Part shown: positions 46,685-58,590 of the stretch, piece after piece
Layout of the letters: each line of letters starts with the position of its first letter
How positions within the stretch are numbered: the stretch's first letter is position 1
Assembly (NCBI GenBank): GCA_020912385.1
Contig: CP087210.1
Location: 2,046,001-2,110,000 of the forward strand
Length of the DNA stretch: 64,000 nucleotides
Source of the DNA: Neofusicoccum parvum
Lineage: Eukaryota > Ascomycota > Dothideomycetes > Botryosphaeriales > Botryosphaeriaceae
Direction of reading: 5' to 3'
Notes under the pieces: generated by a model
The model's database searches: none
Seen by the model: only the letters and a program-made list of their open reading frames with translations
What the model was told of the DNA's origin: nothing
Program-made: the position numbers and the translations under genes

Positions 46685-49225
46685 CTACAAAACCTCATCA
46701 ACACACTCACCCCCTTCAACAACCACCTCCCTCCTCCCCGGCACCCTCACCGTCCCCGTCGTCCCCTCCACTCCGCAAACCGCCACTCTCACACCCCCCT
46801 CCACCCTCCACCACCCGGCCTCCACCGCGCCCCTCGGCACCGGCACCCTCCCCCTAGCCCACTCCACGCCCACAACCCGCGTGACCGCGACGCTCGGCGC
46901 GAACTCCCAGGTGCGGAAGCCGGCGCTCGTCGCCCTGACGCCGAGCACGTACTCGCTCAGCACGTAGGTGGGGGCGCCGCCCCACGGGTGGGCGTGCGAC
47001 GTGTACGTGTCCAGGCCGGGGCGGCCGTCGCCGTACACGTACTCCCACGAGCTGCCGGTGGCGTACGCGTCGTCGGCCACCATCGCGGCCCACAGGCCGT
47101 CCAGCAGCACGCCCGCCGCCTCGCTGGCGGAGGCCGTCGCCGGAGAGGCCGTCGTGCCGTTGGTCGCGAACGCCGCGTCCGCGCTCGCCTTCAGCAGCGC
47201 CTCGAGCAGGAAGCCCGACAGGTTAGGTGAGAGCGACGTCTCCGCTGCTGCGGTGGCCACGCCGCTGTCCGCCTTGTACCCGATGCCGAGGCGTAGGTCG
47301 GCGAGGGCCGCGATGGCGGCGGCGGCGCGGGCGGGCGGCGCCGCGCCGGATAGAATGGCGAAGGCGGTGCCGGCGAGGGACGAGTTGCCGAAGTCCGCGA
47401 GGCTGGAGGCGTAGGTGCCGAGGTCCTGGTTCCAGAGGCGGTCGTTGATGGCGGATGCGACGGTGGAGGCCGTGGCGGACCAGGACGCGGCCGAGGCGGT
47501 GTCGTTGGCGGCGGTGGCGAGGGTGGAGGCCCGTTGGAGGGCGTGCACGAAGAGGGCGGAGGGGGCGGTGCCGTTGGGGTCGCCGAGGAAGAAGGCGCCT
47601 GGGATGGAGCCGGGTGTGACGAGGTTGGAGGAGCTATCGACGAGTAGGAGGAGCGCAGAGACGAGGGTTTTGAGTTGTGACCAGTGGGAGGCGAGGAAGG
47701 CGAGGTCGCCGGTGAATTGGTAGTAGTCCGCGAATGCGACGAGGAAGAGGAACTGGTAGTCAATGAGGGCGTAGCCAGCAGAGTCGGTGCCGTACTTGGT
47801 CGAGGCGCCCATGGCGGCGGACATGCCTGAGAAGCCGGCGTAGGATGAACCCGCTGGGGCTTGCCAGTCCAAAGCATATGAAAGCGTTCCAGTCGAGAAT
47901 TCTGAGCTGTTCGTGCTGGCGCCGATGATGCGCTGAGTGTGGGCATAATCGCCCGTCCAGACCAAGCGGTCTCTCTTCGCGCCGTCGAGGCAGACATTGT
48001 GGGTGTTGTCAGCAACGCCATACTCTTCCACAACCGAGGCATCGGTCAGATCATTCTGGTAGAGAATGGTTCCATTCGGAGCCTCAACTACCACGTCGGT
48101 GACATAAGCCTCCTGATCCTGGAAAGGACCGAAACCCCACGTTCCCGAAGTCTTATCGCCCGAACCGCCACGGGTTGATGCCCAGTCATTGAGGGAATAT
48201 TCATTGGACACAAAGATCGGGTCGCTTCCATTGATTGACACCGCATATCCGTTGGTGTTGATAGTTGTCGAGACTTCGTACCATTCTCCCTCTTTGACAG
48301 CGAACGGGACCGAGTACTGGATAGTCGGGCCAGTGATCAAGGTCGTTTGGTTGACGATGCTCCAGCCGAAATTGGTGACAAGACTGTTTGGCGGCAGAAG
48401 AGTCCGATTGGTGTTGAGGAAAGTGCCTTCGGGGTACTCGCTAGTGAGCACGATATACTGCCCGTAGCCTTTCAAGCCGGTAGCAATTCTCCATCCGGTA
48501 CCTCCGCGGACAATTTTCGTGGAGAACCTCAGGGTATAGTTACTGAATGCAGTCCCAAGAGTTGACTGAGCAGGTGATTGACCACGGATCAACGCTCCCT
48601 CAGCGGTGATATCCCATGTGGAAGGCGCAGTCCCGCTTGCAATGCAGGCCTGCTGAGTGGATCTCACTCCTAAGGCCCAGATTCTGTTGTACATGTCGTT
48701 GGAGCTCTCGAAGTATCCAGGCAAGCTTTCCGGTGTCCTGACGTCATTTCCTGAGGCCATCCCGGCGCCGCAGAAAGTGAGACTTCCTTCTCCAAGCAGT
48801 TTGATGGCTTGCCATCTCTGCCCGCCTTGAATGAAGAAAGATTGGAGACGTCCTGGAGAAGAAACATTGAAGGTTTCAACCCTGAAAGTGTTGCTCAGTC
48901 CGTTCGAGTAAGTCCACGGTCCGTCAGCCTGCGGCAGGTCGAGGCTGGCCTTTGCTTCTGAATACCTGGACTCGATCTGAACGCCAGATGCGGAGGTGTC
49001 GGAGACTTCGATGAATGGGAATCCTCCGATCTCGTTGACGTAGTCCAACGTGACGACTGGGTTTGACGCGGTCAACGTCACGCAGGTCGACGAGGTAAAG
49101 TTGGACGCAATGGACGCATTGCCCAAGCTGTGTTGTTTGGGGTAGACATCGGTTGTGGTGAGAGCAGCAGCCGTCGCAAGCGCTGTGAGCAACACACCAG
49201 CCGAGGTCGGGATTCCCGGAGCCAT
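46685..49225 (-). CDS. Secreted GH78 alpha-L-rhamnosidase-like glycosidase
   Basis: Predicted extracellular six-hairpin glycosidase that would release rhamnose from pectin or plant glycosides. I chose the ATG at 49225 rather than 49282 because it puts a signal peptide at the start (VLLTALATAAALTTTDV). 846 aa, no intron. N-terminal beta-sandwich (WTYSNGLSNTFRVETF, GYFESSNDMYNRIWALGVRS), an inserted concanavalin-like domain (about 225-395: FSNYTLRFSTKIVRGGTGWR...GTWGFGPFQDQEAYV), then the (alpha/alpha)6 barrel with LDGAKRDRLVWTGDYAHTQR, the GH78 catalytic block. The C-terminal half is rich in Ala, with HPWGGAPTYVLSEYVLGVR near the end. About ten N-glycosylation sequons fit secretion. Strict activity is inferred; some relatives are untested. 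Confidence 0.88.
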   Translation of the reverse strand: MAPGIPTSAGVLLTALATAAALTTTDVYPKQHSLGNASIASNFTSSTCVTLTASNPVVTLDYVNEIGGFPFIEVSDTSASGVQIESRYSEAKASLDLPQADGPWTYSNGLSNTFRVETFNVSSPGRLQSFFIQGGQRWQAIKLLGEGSLTFCGAGMASGNDVRTPESLPGYFESSNDMYNRIWALGVRSTQQACIASGTAPSTWDITAEGALIRGQSPAQSTLGTAFSNYTLRFSTKIVRGGTGWRIATGLKGYGQYIVLTSEYPEGTFLNTNRTLLPPNSLVTNFGWSIVNQTTLITGPTIQYSVPFAVKEGEWYEVSTTINTNGYAVSINGSDPIFVSNEYSLNDWASTRGGSGDKTSGTWGFGPFQDQEAYVTDVVVEAPNGTILYQNDLTDASVVEEYGVADNTHNVCLDGAKRDRLVWTGDYAHTQRIIGASTNSSEFSTGTLSYALDWQAPAGSSYAGFSGMSAAMGASTKYGTDSAGYALIDYQFLFLVAFADYYQFTGDLAFLASHWSQLKTLVSALLLLVDSSSNLVTPGSIPGAFFLGDPNGTAPSALFVHALQRASTLATAANDTASAASWSATASTVASAINDRLWNQDLGTYASSLADFGNSSLAGTAFAILSGAAPPARAAAAIAALADLRLGIGYKADSGVATAAAETSLSPNLSGFLLEALLKASADAAFATNGTTASPATASASEAAGVLLDGLWAAMVADDAYATGSSWEYVYGDGRPGLDTYTSHAHPWGGAPTYVLSEYVLGVRATSAGFRTWEFAPSVAVTRVVGVEWARGRVPVPRGAVEAGWWRVEGGVRVAVCGVEGTTGTVRVPGRREVVVEGGECVDEVL

Positions 49226-51053
49226 GTTGGGCACTTGGCCAGGGGAAACGAGGATCTGGGAATTGAACTCGGGGGAGGGCAATCAAAGAAGCGTCAGAGC
49301 TCCGGCCGTCACCTCTCGGGAAAAGGATTGGTCGCCTGGTGGCCCTTATATAGTCTTTTTAGCCCGGGACGCGTCGCGCTCATCACGGGCGTCGTCGGCA
49401 AGGCTTCGGCAGAGCATGGCCGTATAAGAAAGCTTTGCGCCGGAAGGAGGAGGTGCGCAATTTGTGGGGGAGGCGTTCTTAGAGGAGTGCGGGGAAGACA
49501 GCACGGTAGTCTTAGAACTATGCTTCGTGAACATTCGTATTCGTTTTCTGGCATTGCTGTGGGTGCAGCAACTCCCATCTGTTTGGGCCGGCCGCAAGAC
49601 GCAGAAACAACAATGATGGTGTGCTACCTTGTTTCTCAGCCCCGGAGCTCGGGGGTGCGGCGCGCCCTTTGATGGCTCCTGCGATCTGATAGGCCATGCG
49701 GCGCCGCTCCTTCACCTGTTACGGGTAGATTGCCGGTCTATTGGTCGATTTCGGCGAGACATCTCCCGAGTTGCTGACTCGGGGCTACATGGCGAATGAG
49801 ATGGCCTTGACCGTTGCGGGCACGCCATGATCGTCTTCCAGCGCGTCGAGTCACATTGCGAAACGGAGCCTGGCTGCCGCGTCAAGAAAGCAGGCGTGAG
49901 GAAAGGGCGAGGAGAGATGGGAAGGCACACGCCGGTGTTGAGCCGGTTGGGCAGTTAGACTCCAGTCCTGTATGCCGCATCTGCACCCCGCCATCGGGGC
50001 AGCTGCGGGGTGCATGGAGTACGACCATGAACGGTGCAATTACCAAGGGCATTTGAGGCTCTGGTAGACTTCCCGTCTTTGCAGCCAAGCCTGCATCATT
50101 GTCCCGAAGCCCGAGCATGCGTCGGTGCACTAGCGGGATGTGGGTGGTTTGAGCCATGTGGGCATCCGCGGATGTGTGGTCGTCTCTGACCAACGGCTAC
50201 TAGCAATCCGCGGCGCTTGGTCTGTTAAGTCTGTACATTTGGATGAGCATAAATGAGTCAGACCAAAAGATGAATAACAGTCGCTGCTGTAAAGCCTTTC
50301 AGACTTCTTTCCCCGAAGGATTTCGCCGACTCATCGATCCACAACACTGCTTTGAAAGTCTGAGCTTCTGAGGAGTTCGGGTGCTTGATGTTTCCCTCGA
50401 TGATAGTCTGTGGAGGTGTCGGTGACGCATTCTCAGGTGACTAGAAGCAGTGACACAGCTGAAGCTCCACTGACGGAGATAGGTAGTGTGACGGCAGGCC
50501 CATCAAACTCTGGTGGTCTTTCAGAAATCTGAGCGACATAGGCAAATGACGGAATGACGAGAACGCTCTGAGAGGTCATTCAAGGAAGGAGGTCTGAAAG
50601 TGGCAGTGGGAACTCTATTGGCGTACGGTATCGACAAGAAGTATAAGAACGCTGCGATTCCTTTCGTGAAGATAGGCGCAGAGGCTGCAGCTGGTGGATG
50701 GAGTTGGCGAGATTCCGGTTTGTCGCTTCACCCGGAGCAGTGGAATTCAGTGATGACAGTCCTTTGCCCAAAGAAACGGCGTTTGATTTCGTGTAGATGG
50801 AATGGAAGCGACAACGATACCATTGGCGCACGAGGGTTGATGTATTGGCGGGGCCGGACGGAGGGGCCGCGGCAAAGTTGCCCTGGGGCCCAAGGGTCGC
50901 AAGCGACGCGCGCCGACCTTCCCCGCATGCGTCATCGGATGCATCCGCGACAGCTCAACACCCTGATGGGAGCTGCCCGTCCGCTCCAGAAACACTCTCC
51001 ACATCCTCTGTTCGCTGATGTTTGCCACGCTGAGGCGCCTGTCGCCCTTCACC
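49226..51053. other. Long divergent intergenic region, GH78 / RraA-like
   Basis: 1.8 kb without a supported gene. Open frames of up to 180 aa are unconvincing. A TATA box lies near the GH78 start. I found no element copy, tRNA or hairpin array. The length suggests regulated promoters on both sides. Confidence 0.4.
49344..49353 (-). promoter_or_regulatory. TATA box upstream of GH78 gene
   Basis: Reads CTATATAAGG on the minus strand, about 120 bp before the chosen ATG. A strong TATA box fits an inducible secreted enzyme. Confidence 0.5.
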
Positions 51054-52160
51054 ATGTCGTCTGCTAAGCTTGACCTGCTCGCGAAGTACACTGCCTGCGA
51101 CGTATGTCAGCCAACACCCTCTGCCTGCCCCTCAATCGCTCCAAGGAAGCTCCCGGTGCCCACGATGTGAAGCTTCGGGCCCCCAAAGGCTTCAAAACAA
51201 GCAATGGAGTGCTGAGCCTCACGTTGCAGATATCCGATGCCCTTCTCAAGCTCGATGTGCCCGGCGCTGGCTTCATTCCCGACATAGGTAGGTACAGCCG
51301 CTTCATAGCCACAATTACTCCACAACTGTCTCGCGGCTACGGCAATGCATCTCACGACGAACATTTTCAGTCCTCAAGAATAGTTGCAGATGTTAACTGG
51401 CGGACGGGATAGGTCCGCTCAAAACCGGAACCACCCGTGTGGTCGCTCCGGCCAGCACCGTCCACTTCGCGCCGAAGACCACGAGCTCGTTTCCCAATCC
51501 CATTGGTTCTAACCCCGAGCTGAAGGAGCCCGCCGACAAAGACGCCAGCAAGATCGCGCCGGGCACGCCATATGCAGACCTCGTCAACCCGTCCACGATC
51601 GTCGTGCTGTCCCAGCCGGAAGGACAGTCATGCGCGGTCGTTGGAGGCATAAACGGTGTGCGTATGGAGCAGCTGGGGGCTAAAGGCGTGTTGGTCTCAG
51701 GAAGAGTAAGGGATCTGGAAACCCTGAAAGGCCTCAAGATCCCGGTATGGAGCAAGGGGACGAGCAGCGTGGGCGCAGGAGCGCAGACAAAGGCTTACGC
51801 GGTGGGGTACCCGGTCGAGCTTGGTGATGTGACGGTCGTGTCGGTAAGTCCTGATTTCATGGCTTCTCCGCCGCTGACTGGAAGGCTCCTGGCCCGCATT
51901 GTCCTTGCCAGTCGCTTCCAGAGACCAGCAATGACGGATTTTCCTCCTTACAGGGCTGGATGCTCATAGCTCACACTACGCAGGGCGATATCATCATGCT
52001 GGACCCGGACGAGAACAGTGCTGTCGTGATCCCAAAGGACAAAGTGGACGCGGTGCTCGAGCTCGTCCCCAAGCTGACGGAGGCGGACGAAAAGTGCATG
52101 GCTGATGTGCTGGCTGGGGGCACTGTCAAAGAGGCATTTGCAAAGCACCGAGGCCAATGA
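51054..52160 (+). CDS. RraA-like / HMG aldolase family protein
   Basis: Predicted 247-aa member of the RraA-like fold, which includes 4-hydroxy-4-methyl-2-oxoglutarate aldolases and oxaloacetate decarboxylases. Exons 51054-51101, 51230-51287, 51413-51843, 51954-52160 (donors GTATGT, GTAGGT, GTAAGT). The start MSSAKLDLLAKYTACD joins to ISDALLKLDVPGAGFIPDI. The signature is GGINGVRMEQLGAKGVLVSG followed by RVRD, giving the conserved Gly and Arg-Asp pair that binds substrate and metal. Then comes VWSKGTSSVGAGAQTKAYAV, and GWMLIAHTTQGDIIMLDPDE across the last intron. No targeting signal. The family is firm; the reaction is inference. Confidence 0.88.
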
Positions 52161-53057
52161 GGGCGAGTCGGTGAGCAGCATCGTGCGCCAGCTGAGGCGG
52201 CAGCGGCGGGCCCGCACAGACAGGACGAAGCTCAGGCGGGCGGAGGGTCAGCAGTTGGGAGCCGATTGGCGTCGGGCGGAGGTGCTATGACGACCTAGTA
52301 TTAAAGGAGAGTCATCCAAGCGATGTGATATCGAGTCGGGCGCGAGGTGGAGCGGGTACCGACAGAGACGCTCGTGACTTTCAGATAATGGCGGCGTCTG
52401 GCTGGCTGGGCGGGCGGATCCTGGGATAAGGTTGGTGGCAGCTCTCGAGGCGTGCAAGGCCGGCAAAGCGGCCGGCGGCCGGTCGCACCGCCTGCAAGGG
52501 CACAGCCGCGTGATTGGGCCGAGGCGCGGGCGGCGGGCGCTTAGCTGGCGGCCAGCGCGCGGCCAGTTCGGGGCTGGAGCTTGCGCCCGCGATGCACACT
52601 GCGCCTGCGCCCGCGCCCGCGTCGCTCCGCAGCAGTCTCCCGCTCGCCGGGCGACGATGCACTCGGCCTGGTGCTGACGGCGGGGTCGACGGGCGCGGTG
52701 CGCCTCTTCACACGGCCTCTGCATGCGCATGCAGCGCAGGAACACATCACCGCGGCCGCGAGGTGCGTGGCGCGATAAAGATGTGAAGAGCATGGGCGGG
52801 CGCTTACAGCCCGCAGGCGGCGGCCCAATCAGCGCGCCCACACGCCGTCCGCCGCACTCACTGGTCGAGCGTTCACCACCACCGCCAGTCCGGCCCAGCC
52901 CAATATATTCGCCCACCGCTGTCGTGCAGCCCGCCATGTGGACCGCTGCATTACCCCGAGTGTCCGGAGTGACCTTTATACTGTCGCATCTGCGTCGCGA
53001 CTCTTTTCATAGCTCCTGTTCCCCGTCGGCGCCGCCGTGACGTGAGGCTACAAGACC
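52161..53057. other. Intergenic, promoter of the membrane-protein gene
   Basis: About 900 bp, very GC-rich at 52450-52880 with many CGC/GCG words. A CAATATATTC stretch at 52910-52919 could be a core promoter element for the following gene. No supported open frame. Confidence 0.4.
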
Positions 53058-54683
53058 ATGCGAGCTCCACGAGCCCTAGCAGCCGTCGCAGCAGCCTTTT
53101 TCACCTCCGCCGTCGCCACCCCTGGAGCCTTCGACGTCGACTTCGATCAAAACCCCGCCCCCGGCGCCCTCGGTGCCGTCCGCAACAAGGCCTACCTGCC
53201 CGCCCAGATCTGCGGCATCATCGGTGCCTACATCTTCTGCGTCGTTGTCATCGGCACCGCCCTCCTCACCTACGGACGCAGGATGAGGCGCGCCATCACC
53301 GACCAGCGCGTCGACGTCGTCAAGGCGAACGGCACCAATGGCTTCGAGATGACGCCCGTCTCGCCCTCGTCGCGCTGGCGCTCGCCGCTCAGCCCCAGCA
53401 AGCTCAAGCATGCCTTCAAGAAGAGCCAGACGAGCATTGCCGAGCGCCAGCAGCACAGCGTGCCCACGAGCCCCATCAGCCCTGGCACCCAGAGCATGTC
53501 GTCCTTCGACCAGAACTTCCTGAAGAACCAGCAGGAGGAGAGACAGAAGGAGATGGAGAGATTGTACGCCGCCGTCATGGAGCATGACGAAGAGAAGAAG
53601 AGGAAGGTTGCTCGCTCGTCCGCCGAGGAGATCCAGGAATACCCTGAAGAGGAGGAAGAGGGCCAGTATCCGGTACAGCAGAAGGGCCGTCCTCCCATGA
53701 TCGATACCGCCGCCTCCCTCCGCGTGCCCAGCGGTCAGCACCCCGCCAGTCCTGTCTCGCCAGGTACCCCTCGCAGTCCTGTCCGCGCTATTTACCCTCC
53801 GGAGAGCCCCATGGCCGCCGCTCGCCGGCAAAACTACGCCGGCCCACCGCCCACCACCGCGCCGTCATCACCTCGCGGTATCCTCTCCAAGAAGGACCGC
53901 ACCGCATCAATTGGCTCCACTGGAAGCAAATCTCGCCGCAGCATCCGCAACCTTCGGATCAGTGGTCCCATTGCCCGGTATGGAGGCGACAACGACGAGG
54001 AAGCCCGCACACCGCTGTCTCCGCGCTTCTACAACCCAGGCCCGCCACCTTCTCCACCATCAGCCACCACCGCTCCCACGCCCACCACTCCCGGCACCGG
54101 AGACTCGCTCGGCCCCTTCCGCTACGAAGACCTGGACCGCCCGCACCCACTTCCGCGCCCGAACCCCCAGCGCGGCGAGAGCGCCCGCAGCTCCGACGCC
54201 CGCTCGTACCACACCCACTCGCCCCGCCCCAGCAACGGCAGCAACACCATCGACATCGCCATGCGCGTCGGCGACGCTCCCTCCGGCCCTCCTCCTGCCA
54301 TCCGCACCCACGACCTGCCTCCTCCACCACGCGGTCCGCACGCAGCCCGATCGCCCGTATCCTCGACCTCGACGCTGCCGCTCCGCAACATGGCGCCCGA
54401 GTCGGCGCAGCTGCCCTCCACCAAGACGACGGTCGTCGAGGCCCGCAACCGCGCGCGCGACCTGATGAGCCCCGGCCGCGGCCTGCGCACCCCGGCGACC
54501 GGCGTGCCGATGACGCCGTACAGCCCGTACATGCCGTACACGCCCATCACGCCGGTCACGCCGCACCTGGTCACGCGCAAGGAGCGCAAGCAGCGCCAGA
54601 AAGACGAGAAGAAGATGGGCCTGCGGTCGCCGCTCGAGGAGGGCGACGAGGTGGGCGATGTGGACTGGGGCGACGCGTACTAA
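53058..54683 (+). CDS. Single-pass membrane protein with long disordered tail
   Basis: I do not recognise a named family. 541 aa, no intron. A signal-peptide-like start (ALAAVAAAFFTSAVATPGAF) is followed by a short lumenal part and one clear transmembrane helix at about 50-72 (ICGIIGAYIFCVVVIGTALL), then RRMRR as a stop-transfer signal. The remaining 460 residues are predicted cytosolic and disordered, with many SP/TP motifs (TPVSPSSRWRSPLSPSKLKH, SVPTSPISPGTQSMSSF), a Glu/Lys-rich helix, and TPYSPYMPYTPITPVTPH near the end. The layout resembles conserved Pezizomycotina membrane proteins that are phosphorylated on the cytosolic side; any sensor or polarity role would be inference. Confidence 0.82.
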   Translation: MRAPRALAAVAAAFFTSAVATPGAFDVDFDQNPAPGALGAVRNKAYLPAQICGIIGAYIFCVVVIGTALLTYGRRMRRAITDQRVDVVKANGTNGFEMTPVSPSSRWRSPLSPSKLKHAFKKSQTSIAERQQHSVPTSPISPGTQSMSSFDQNFLKNQQEERQKEMERLYAAVMEHDEEKKRKVARSSAEEIQEYPEEEEEGQYPVQQKGRPPMIDTAASLRVPSGQHPASPVSPGTPRSPVRAIYPPESPMAAARRQNYAGPPPTTAPSSPRGILSKKDRTASIGSTGSKSRRSIRNLRISGPIARYGGDNDEEARTPLSPRFYNPGPPPSPPSATTAPTPTTPGTGDSLGPFRYEDLDRPHPLPRPNPQRGESARSSDARSYHTHSPRPSNGSNTIDIAMRVGDAPSGPPPAIRTHDLPPPPRGPHAARSPVSSTSTLPLRNMAPESAQLPSTKTTVVEARNRARDLMSPGRGLRTPATGVPMTPYSPYMPYTPITPVTPHLVTRKERKQRQKDEKKMGLRSPLEEGDEVGDVDWGDAY

Positions 54684-55432
54684 ACGGCCACATCCCTCCC
54701 CGCTTCCATCTTTTTCATTTCGGGTTGGTTTACGGGGAAAAGACGACGGCACGGAAGCTGGAGATCTATATTCCCCCCTTTCTTCATATGTTGATGATGA
54801 CGACTTTACTACCACCATTTATCACGACAACGAACCGAGATTGTGTATAATCTCTCCTTGTTTTGTAACCCATTTTTTCTTCGTCCATATTCCCCCCAAA
54901 TCACTTCCAATTCGGGTTTTTAGCGAGCACTGGTCACGGCCTCATCTTGTTTTCATCCATCCATCCCGTCGTGTAGGCATCAGACTTGCTTTTTTGTTCC
55001 ACAGTCTGTCAGTCCTTTGGCGTGCGGAAAGCCTTCTGTTCTGTTTAGTATAATGTCTCACATAGCTGGTCATAGAGAGACAAAACTTCTTCTGCTCCTG
55101 AACACAGAGACAGGGGGAAACCATTTGTTGAAAATCCTAAAGATTCAGATACTCCATTCAAGATGCACAGTTCCTTCCGCATGACTTCGTGATTAGAAGA
55201 GGGGAAAAAAGATGACGGGGAAACCCAGCGAAAGAAGGGAGATTTCCACCTTGATAGCAGGGAAGTGGATTCTCCGCTCCTTCATACCCGAGAAAAACAA
55301 GAAAAGGAAAAACGCCTTCCGCGACCACCATCCAGAAAACCTCCCTCGCCGTACGCCTTCTAGAATATCATGACCCCGGGGTATAGCAACCAACCACCTC
55401 CCTCAAACTCCTCGCAAAACCTCGACCTCACA
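54684..55432. other. Convergent intergenic region
   Basis: 750 bp, T-rich on the plus strand after the membrane-protein stop and purine-rich toward the next stop, as expected for two 3' UTRs. No gene supported. Confidence 0.4.
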
Positions 55433-58400
55433 TCACGGCCTCCTCCCCGCCCCAGCCCTCCTCCTCCCAGCACTCAACCCCTGGCCCCCATTCCCGCCGC
55501 CGACCTCCGGCCCGCCCGTCGACCCCGCCGGCTTCGCGACCGGCATCTTCTTCGGCGTCAGCCCGATGATCCTGCTCGCGCTCTGCGCCTGCGCCTGTGC
55601 GGCGGCTGGAGCTGTCGGGCCAGGCGTGGACGCTGCCGCTGCCGCCGCCGAGACGGGCACGGGCACAGGCAGCTTGACTCTCCGCGGCGTCTGGAGGCGG
55701 CTGCGGCGGGACTGGCCGATGCTCGAGGGCGTGGGGAGCTGGGAGGGGGCCGGTTGCGCGGTGCTGGTCTCCATCGGCGGCGGTGGTGCGTTCGAAGAGG
55801 AGGGTTGCTCTGCGGATGAGCTGGGGGAAGGGATTTTGCTGCTGCTGCTGCTGTCCGAGGGAGATGATGCAGTTGGTGCGGGTGGGGTTGGAGTCGGATT
55901 GTCTGCCTTTCTGGCTCTTGTGCTGGCGCTACTTTTGGTGGATGTCGAGGGCTTTTTTCCGCTGGTCTTCGACGACTCTGTTTCCAGGGTCTCTGCTTGC
56001 ACTTCGGCTGGTAGAAGGCTTGCCGGTGCGAGGAGACCCTTTGCTGGTGTGCCGTTGCCGGCGCCTAGTCCCCTTGCGCGTTTCGTCCTTGCGGGTGTAG
56101 ATGTGCTGCTCTTGTCCTTCCTCTTCCTGTCCTCCTTCTTGCCGGCTGGTTCCTGTACCGGGGTCTCCGCGGGACCGGCAAGTTCATCGTCTGACAACGA
56201 GGTCAGGCCTGCCAGGTTATCTTGCTCCTGGAAATACACCAGCTGTTGATCCCAGCGTAGCTTGCTCGCTTGATACACTTCGATTTCCGGGTTGGCATAG
56301 ATGGGCACCGGTCCGTTCGGTGAAGGGGCGCCAGGAGAGGCACCAGCCTTGAGGGATTCAGCTTTGAGCTTGTTGAGCCTGATCGGAGCCGCCAATGCAG
56401 TACCCTTGTTGCGCCGGGTATTGTTCCGAGTAAGATTTGCGAGCTCCTGCGCCTCTGTCTTTTTCAAGACGACAGGGTCGGTGCCGTCGGCGCGGCGGAA
56501 CTGAATGCGGTTCGGTCCAGCATTGGATACCGAGGGCGTGGCAGGAAGGCGGGTCTGTCGAGCGCGGGAGCTGCGTCGAGTGTTTTGGGCGTTGGAAGTG
56601 GTCTCGGAGGACTCAGCCGGGGCAGGAGCAGGTTTCTCGAGGGTGAGGTCTTCCGTCATGTCGCTGAGGTCGAGCTTCTTGCCATCCAAGGCTGTCATGT
56701 CGGACGCCCGCTCAGACTCTTTAGATTTGCCCTTCCGTGTTGGAGAAGCGACATTGGCCATGCTTGGCGAGTTGGGATCCTTACGCTCAAGCGCTATGCG
56801 GGGAGAAGCAAGTGCCTGGCGCACAATATCCGAGTCGCGACGGTTGGTCATTGATTCGAGACGTGGAGTGATAGCTTCGCGGCTAGCTTTGGAGGCGTCG
56901 GCACGCGAGAGAAATTCTCTTAGAAAAGCGGTGTCTTCGTCTACCGGTGATGCAGGCTCTTCGGGAATATCTTTGGTGGTCCTGTTCTTGGGAGGCGTCC
57001 TGTCCGGCAGGTTGAGAGTCAAGGTATCGGCGATGGCGGAAAATCTAGGAGACTCTGCCGCTGAAAGCGAAGGTGAAGGTATGCTTGTTGCATCTTCTCC
57101 ATCGGCTTCTGGAAGCTCGGTAAGAGTGAATCCATCCTCGTCAAGGTGTTCTGTCTCATCCATTTCCTCATCTGCTACAGATACTTCGTCGTCTTCCAAC
57201 CCGGAGTCAGAGCTCAAAGCCTGGGCTGCATCTGCCTGAAGTAGTTGCTCCAAGTTCGTAGGCTGCTCTTCCTCTTGAGCCGCGGGCTTTGTTTCAGCCC
57301 GAGAATCTTCGGTTTGAGACACCCCGGTTGACTGCTCTTCCTGACCCTCCATGATTGTATCAACGCTCGTCTCGCTAATGGCTTTGACATGTTCCGGCGA
57401 TGTTGTGGCGGGCTCTTCAGATTCATTGACGTCCGCGACAGATATTTCAGGCCATTGAGTTTCTGGGATCTGGGGTTCTGCTGGGTCTTCCACGGCGGAG
57501 TTACCGTCAACCTCCGCATGCTCGACCTCCATAGCTATGACATGACTCTCCTGGAACAAAGGTACCGGTATCGTGATCGTTTCGTTTTCGTCCTTAGGTA
57601 TGCCCACTTCATTCTCCTTCGTTTCGTCTGATGGACTTGACTCCACGGGTCCAGCATCTGTCAGCCCAGATTCAGGCTCAGAACGCACTCCCGCAGCCCA
57701 AATTCCATCATGGATGGCTCGTTCTTCAATATCATTGGTAATTGGCGAAGTATCATTTGCGTCCGGAGCCTCGACGTCCGGATGAGCTCTATCAGACTTT
57801 TCGGCTGTTTCAGGCTCGGCTCCCTGCTCTACAGCAAGAGCCTGCAGAGATGTAATCCTGGTCGAAAGACTAATTGCAAGTTGTTCTCGGGTATCCTCTG
57901 GCTGCGACATCAGGTCCTCGACGACTGAGAACCCCTCATTAGCCTCCAATATTGCTTCGTCCTGAGCTGGCTCTATAAGTCTGTGTGTCTGTATATCGTC
58001 CAATGGGTCCTCCGCATCGCTAGACTCAGAAGAGTGGTGTTCTGCCGTGGTCGATACGGCATCGACGCGTGTGGGTTTAGGGCTCGGTTTCTCCATGAAC
58101 ATTGGTGGAGCGATTTTACCTAGAAGAGGATCAATACCTGCTCCGGCAGTAGAAGCAAAACCAGGAACATACGAGAAGCGATTCTTCCACTGTGCCTTCT
58201 CGGCGTCTCCCAGCGCGTAGGCGCAAAGACCTTGTTCTTCGGGCCCTTCCTCCCGGGCGTCGCATTAGGATCTGCAGGCGCATCCAAGGCGCGCTTCTTG
58301 ACAATCTTGCGAGGCGACGCCATCGCGCTTTTCTTCTCCGTTGCCGCGGCCGAGTCTTTTGTCTTGGGCTGGGAGCGCAGTTCGTAGCGCTTCCACACCT

Positions 58401-58590
58401 TGCGGTACTTTCCGTTGCGCGCAAAGGGCGAGTGCGGCTGGCGCTCCCATGCGCGGGGAGCCTTGGGCCGCGGGAGAGCGCTGGGATGGAGGAAAGACGC
58501 GTCGGTCTGATTCCATTTTGGGTCGAAGGAAGCCGGTCGTGTGGGTTGCTCCTGCTCCGGCGGCGGGGTGGACGAGTTTGCGTCGGCCAT
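55433..58590 (-). CDS. Large disordered nuclear-type protein, unrecognised
   Basis: Exons 58590-58173 and 58119-55433 (donor GTATGT, acceptor TTCTAG) give 1034 aa. The first exon carries PRAWERQPHSPFARNGKYRK and basic clusters (KIVKKRALDAP, GRKGPKNKVF). The middle is acidic and low complexity (Glu/Asp/Ser). A more conserved-looking stretch follows: EDTAFLREFLSRADASKASR, RRSSRARQTRLPATPSVSNA, NRIQFRRADGTDPVVLKKTE and PEIEVYQASKLRWDQQLVYF. The C-terminus is Ala/Pro/Ser-rich. Many basic patches and SP/TP sites suggest a nuclear, cell-cycle regulated protein, but I cannot name a domain. Head-to-head with MRP10 over about 320 bp. Confidence 0.8.
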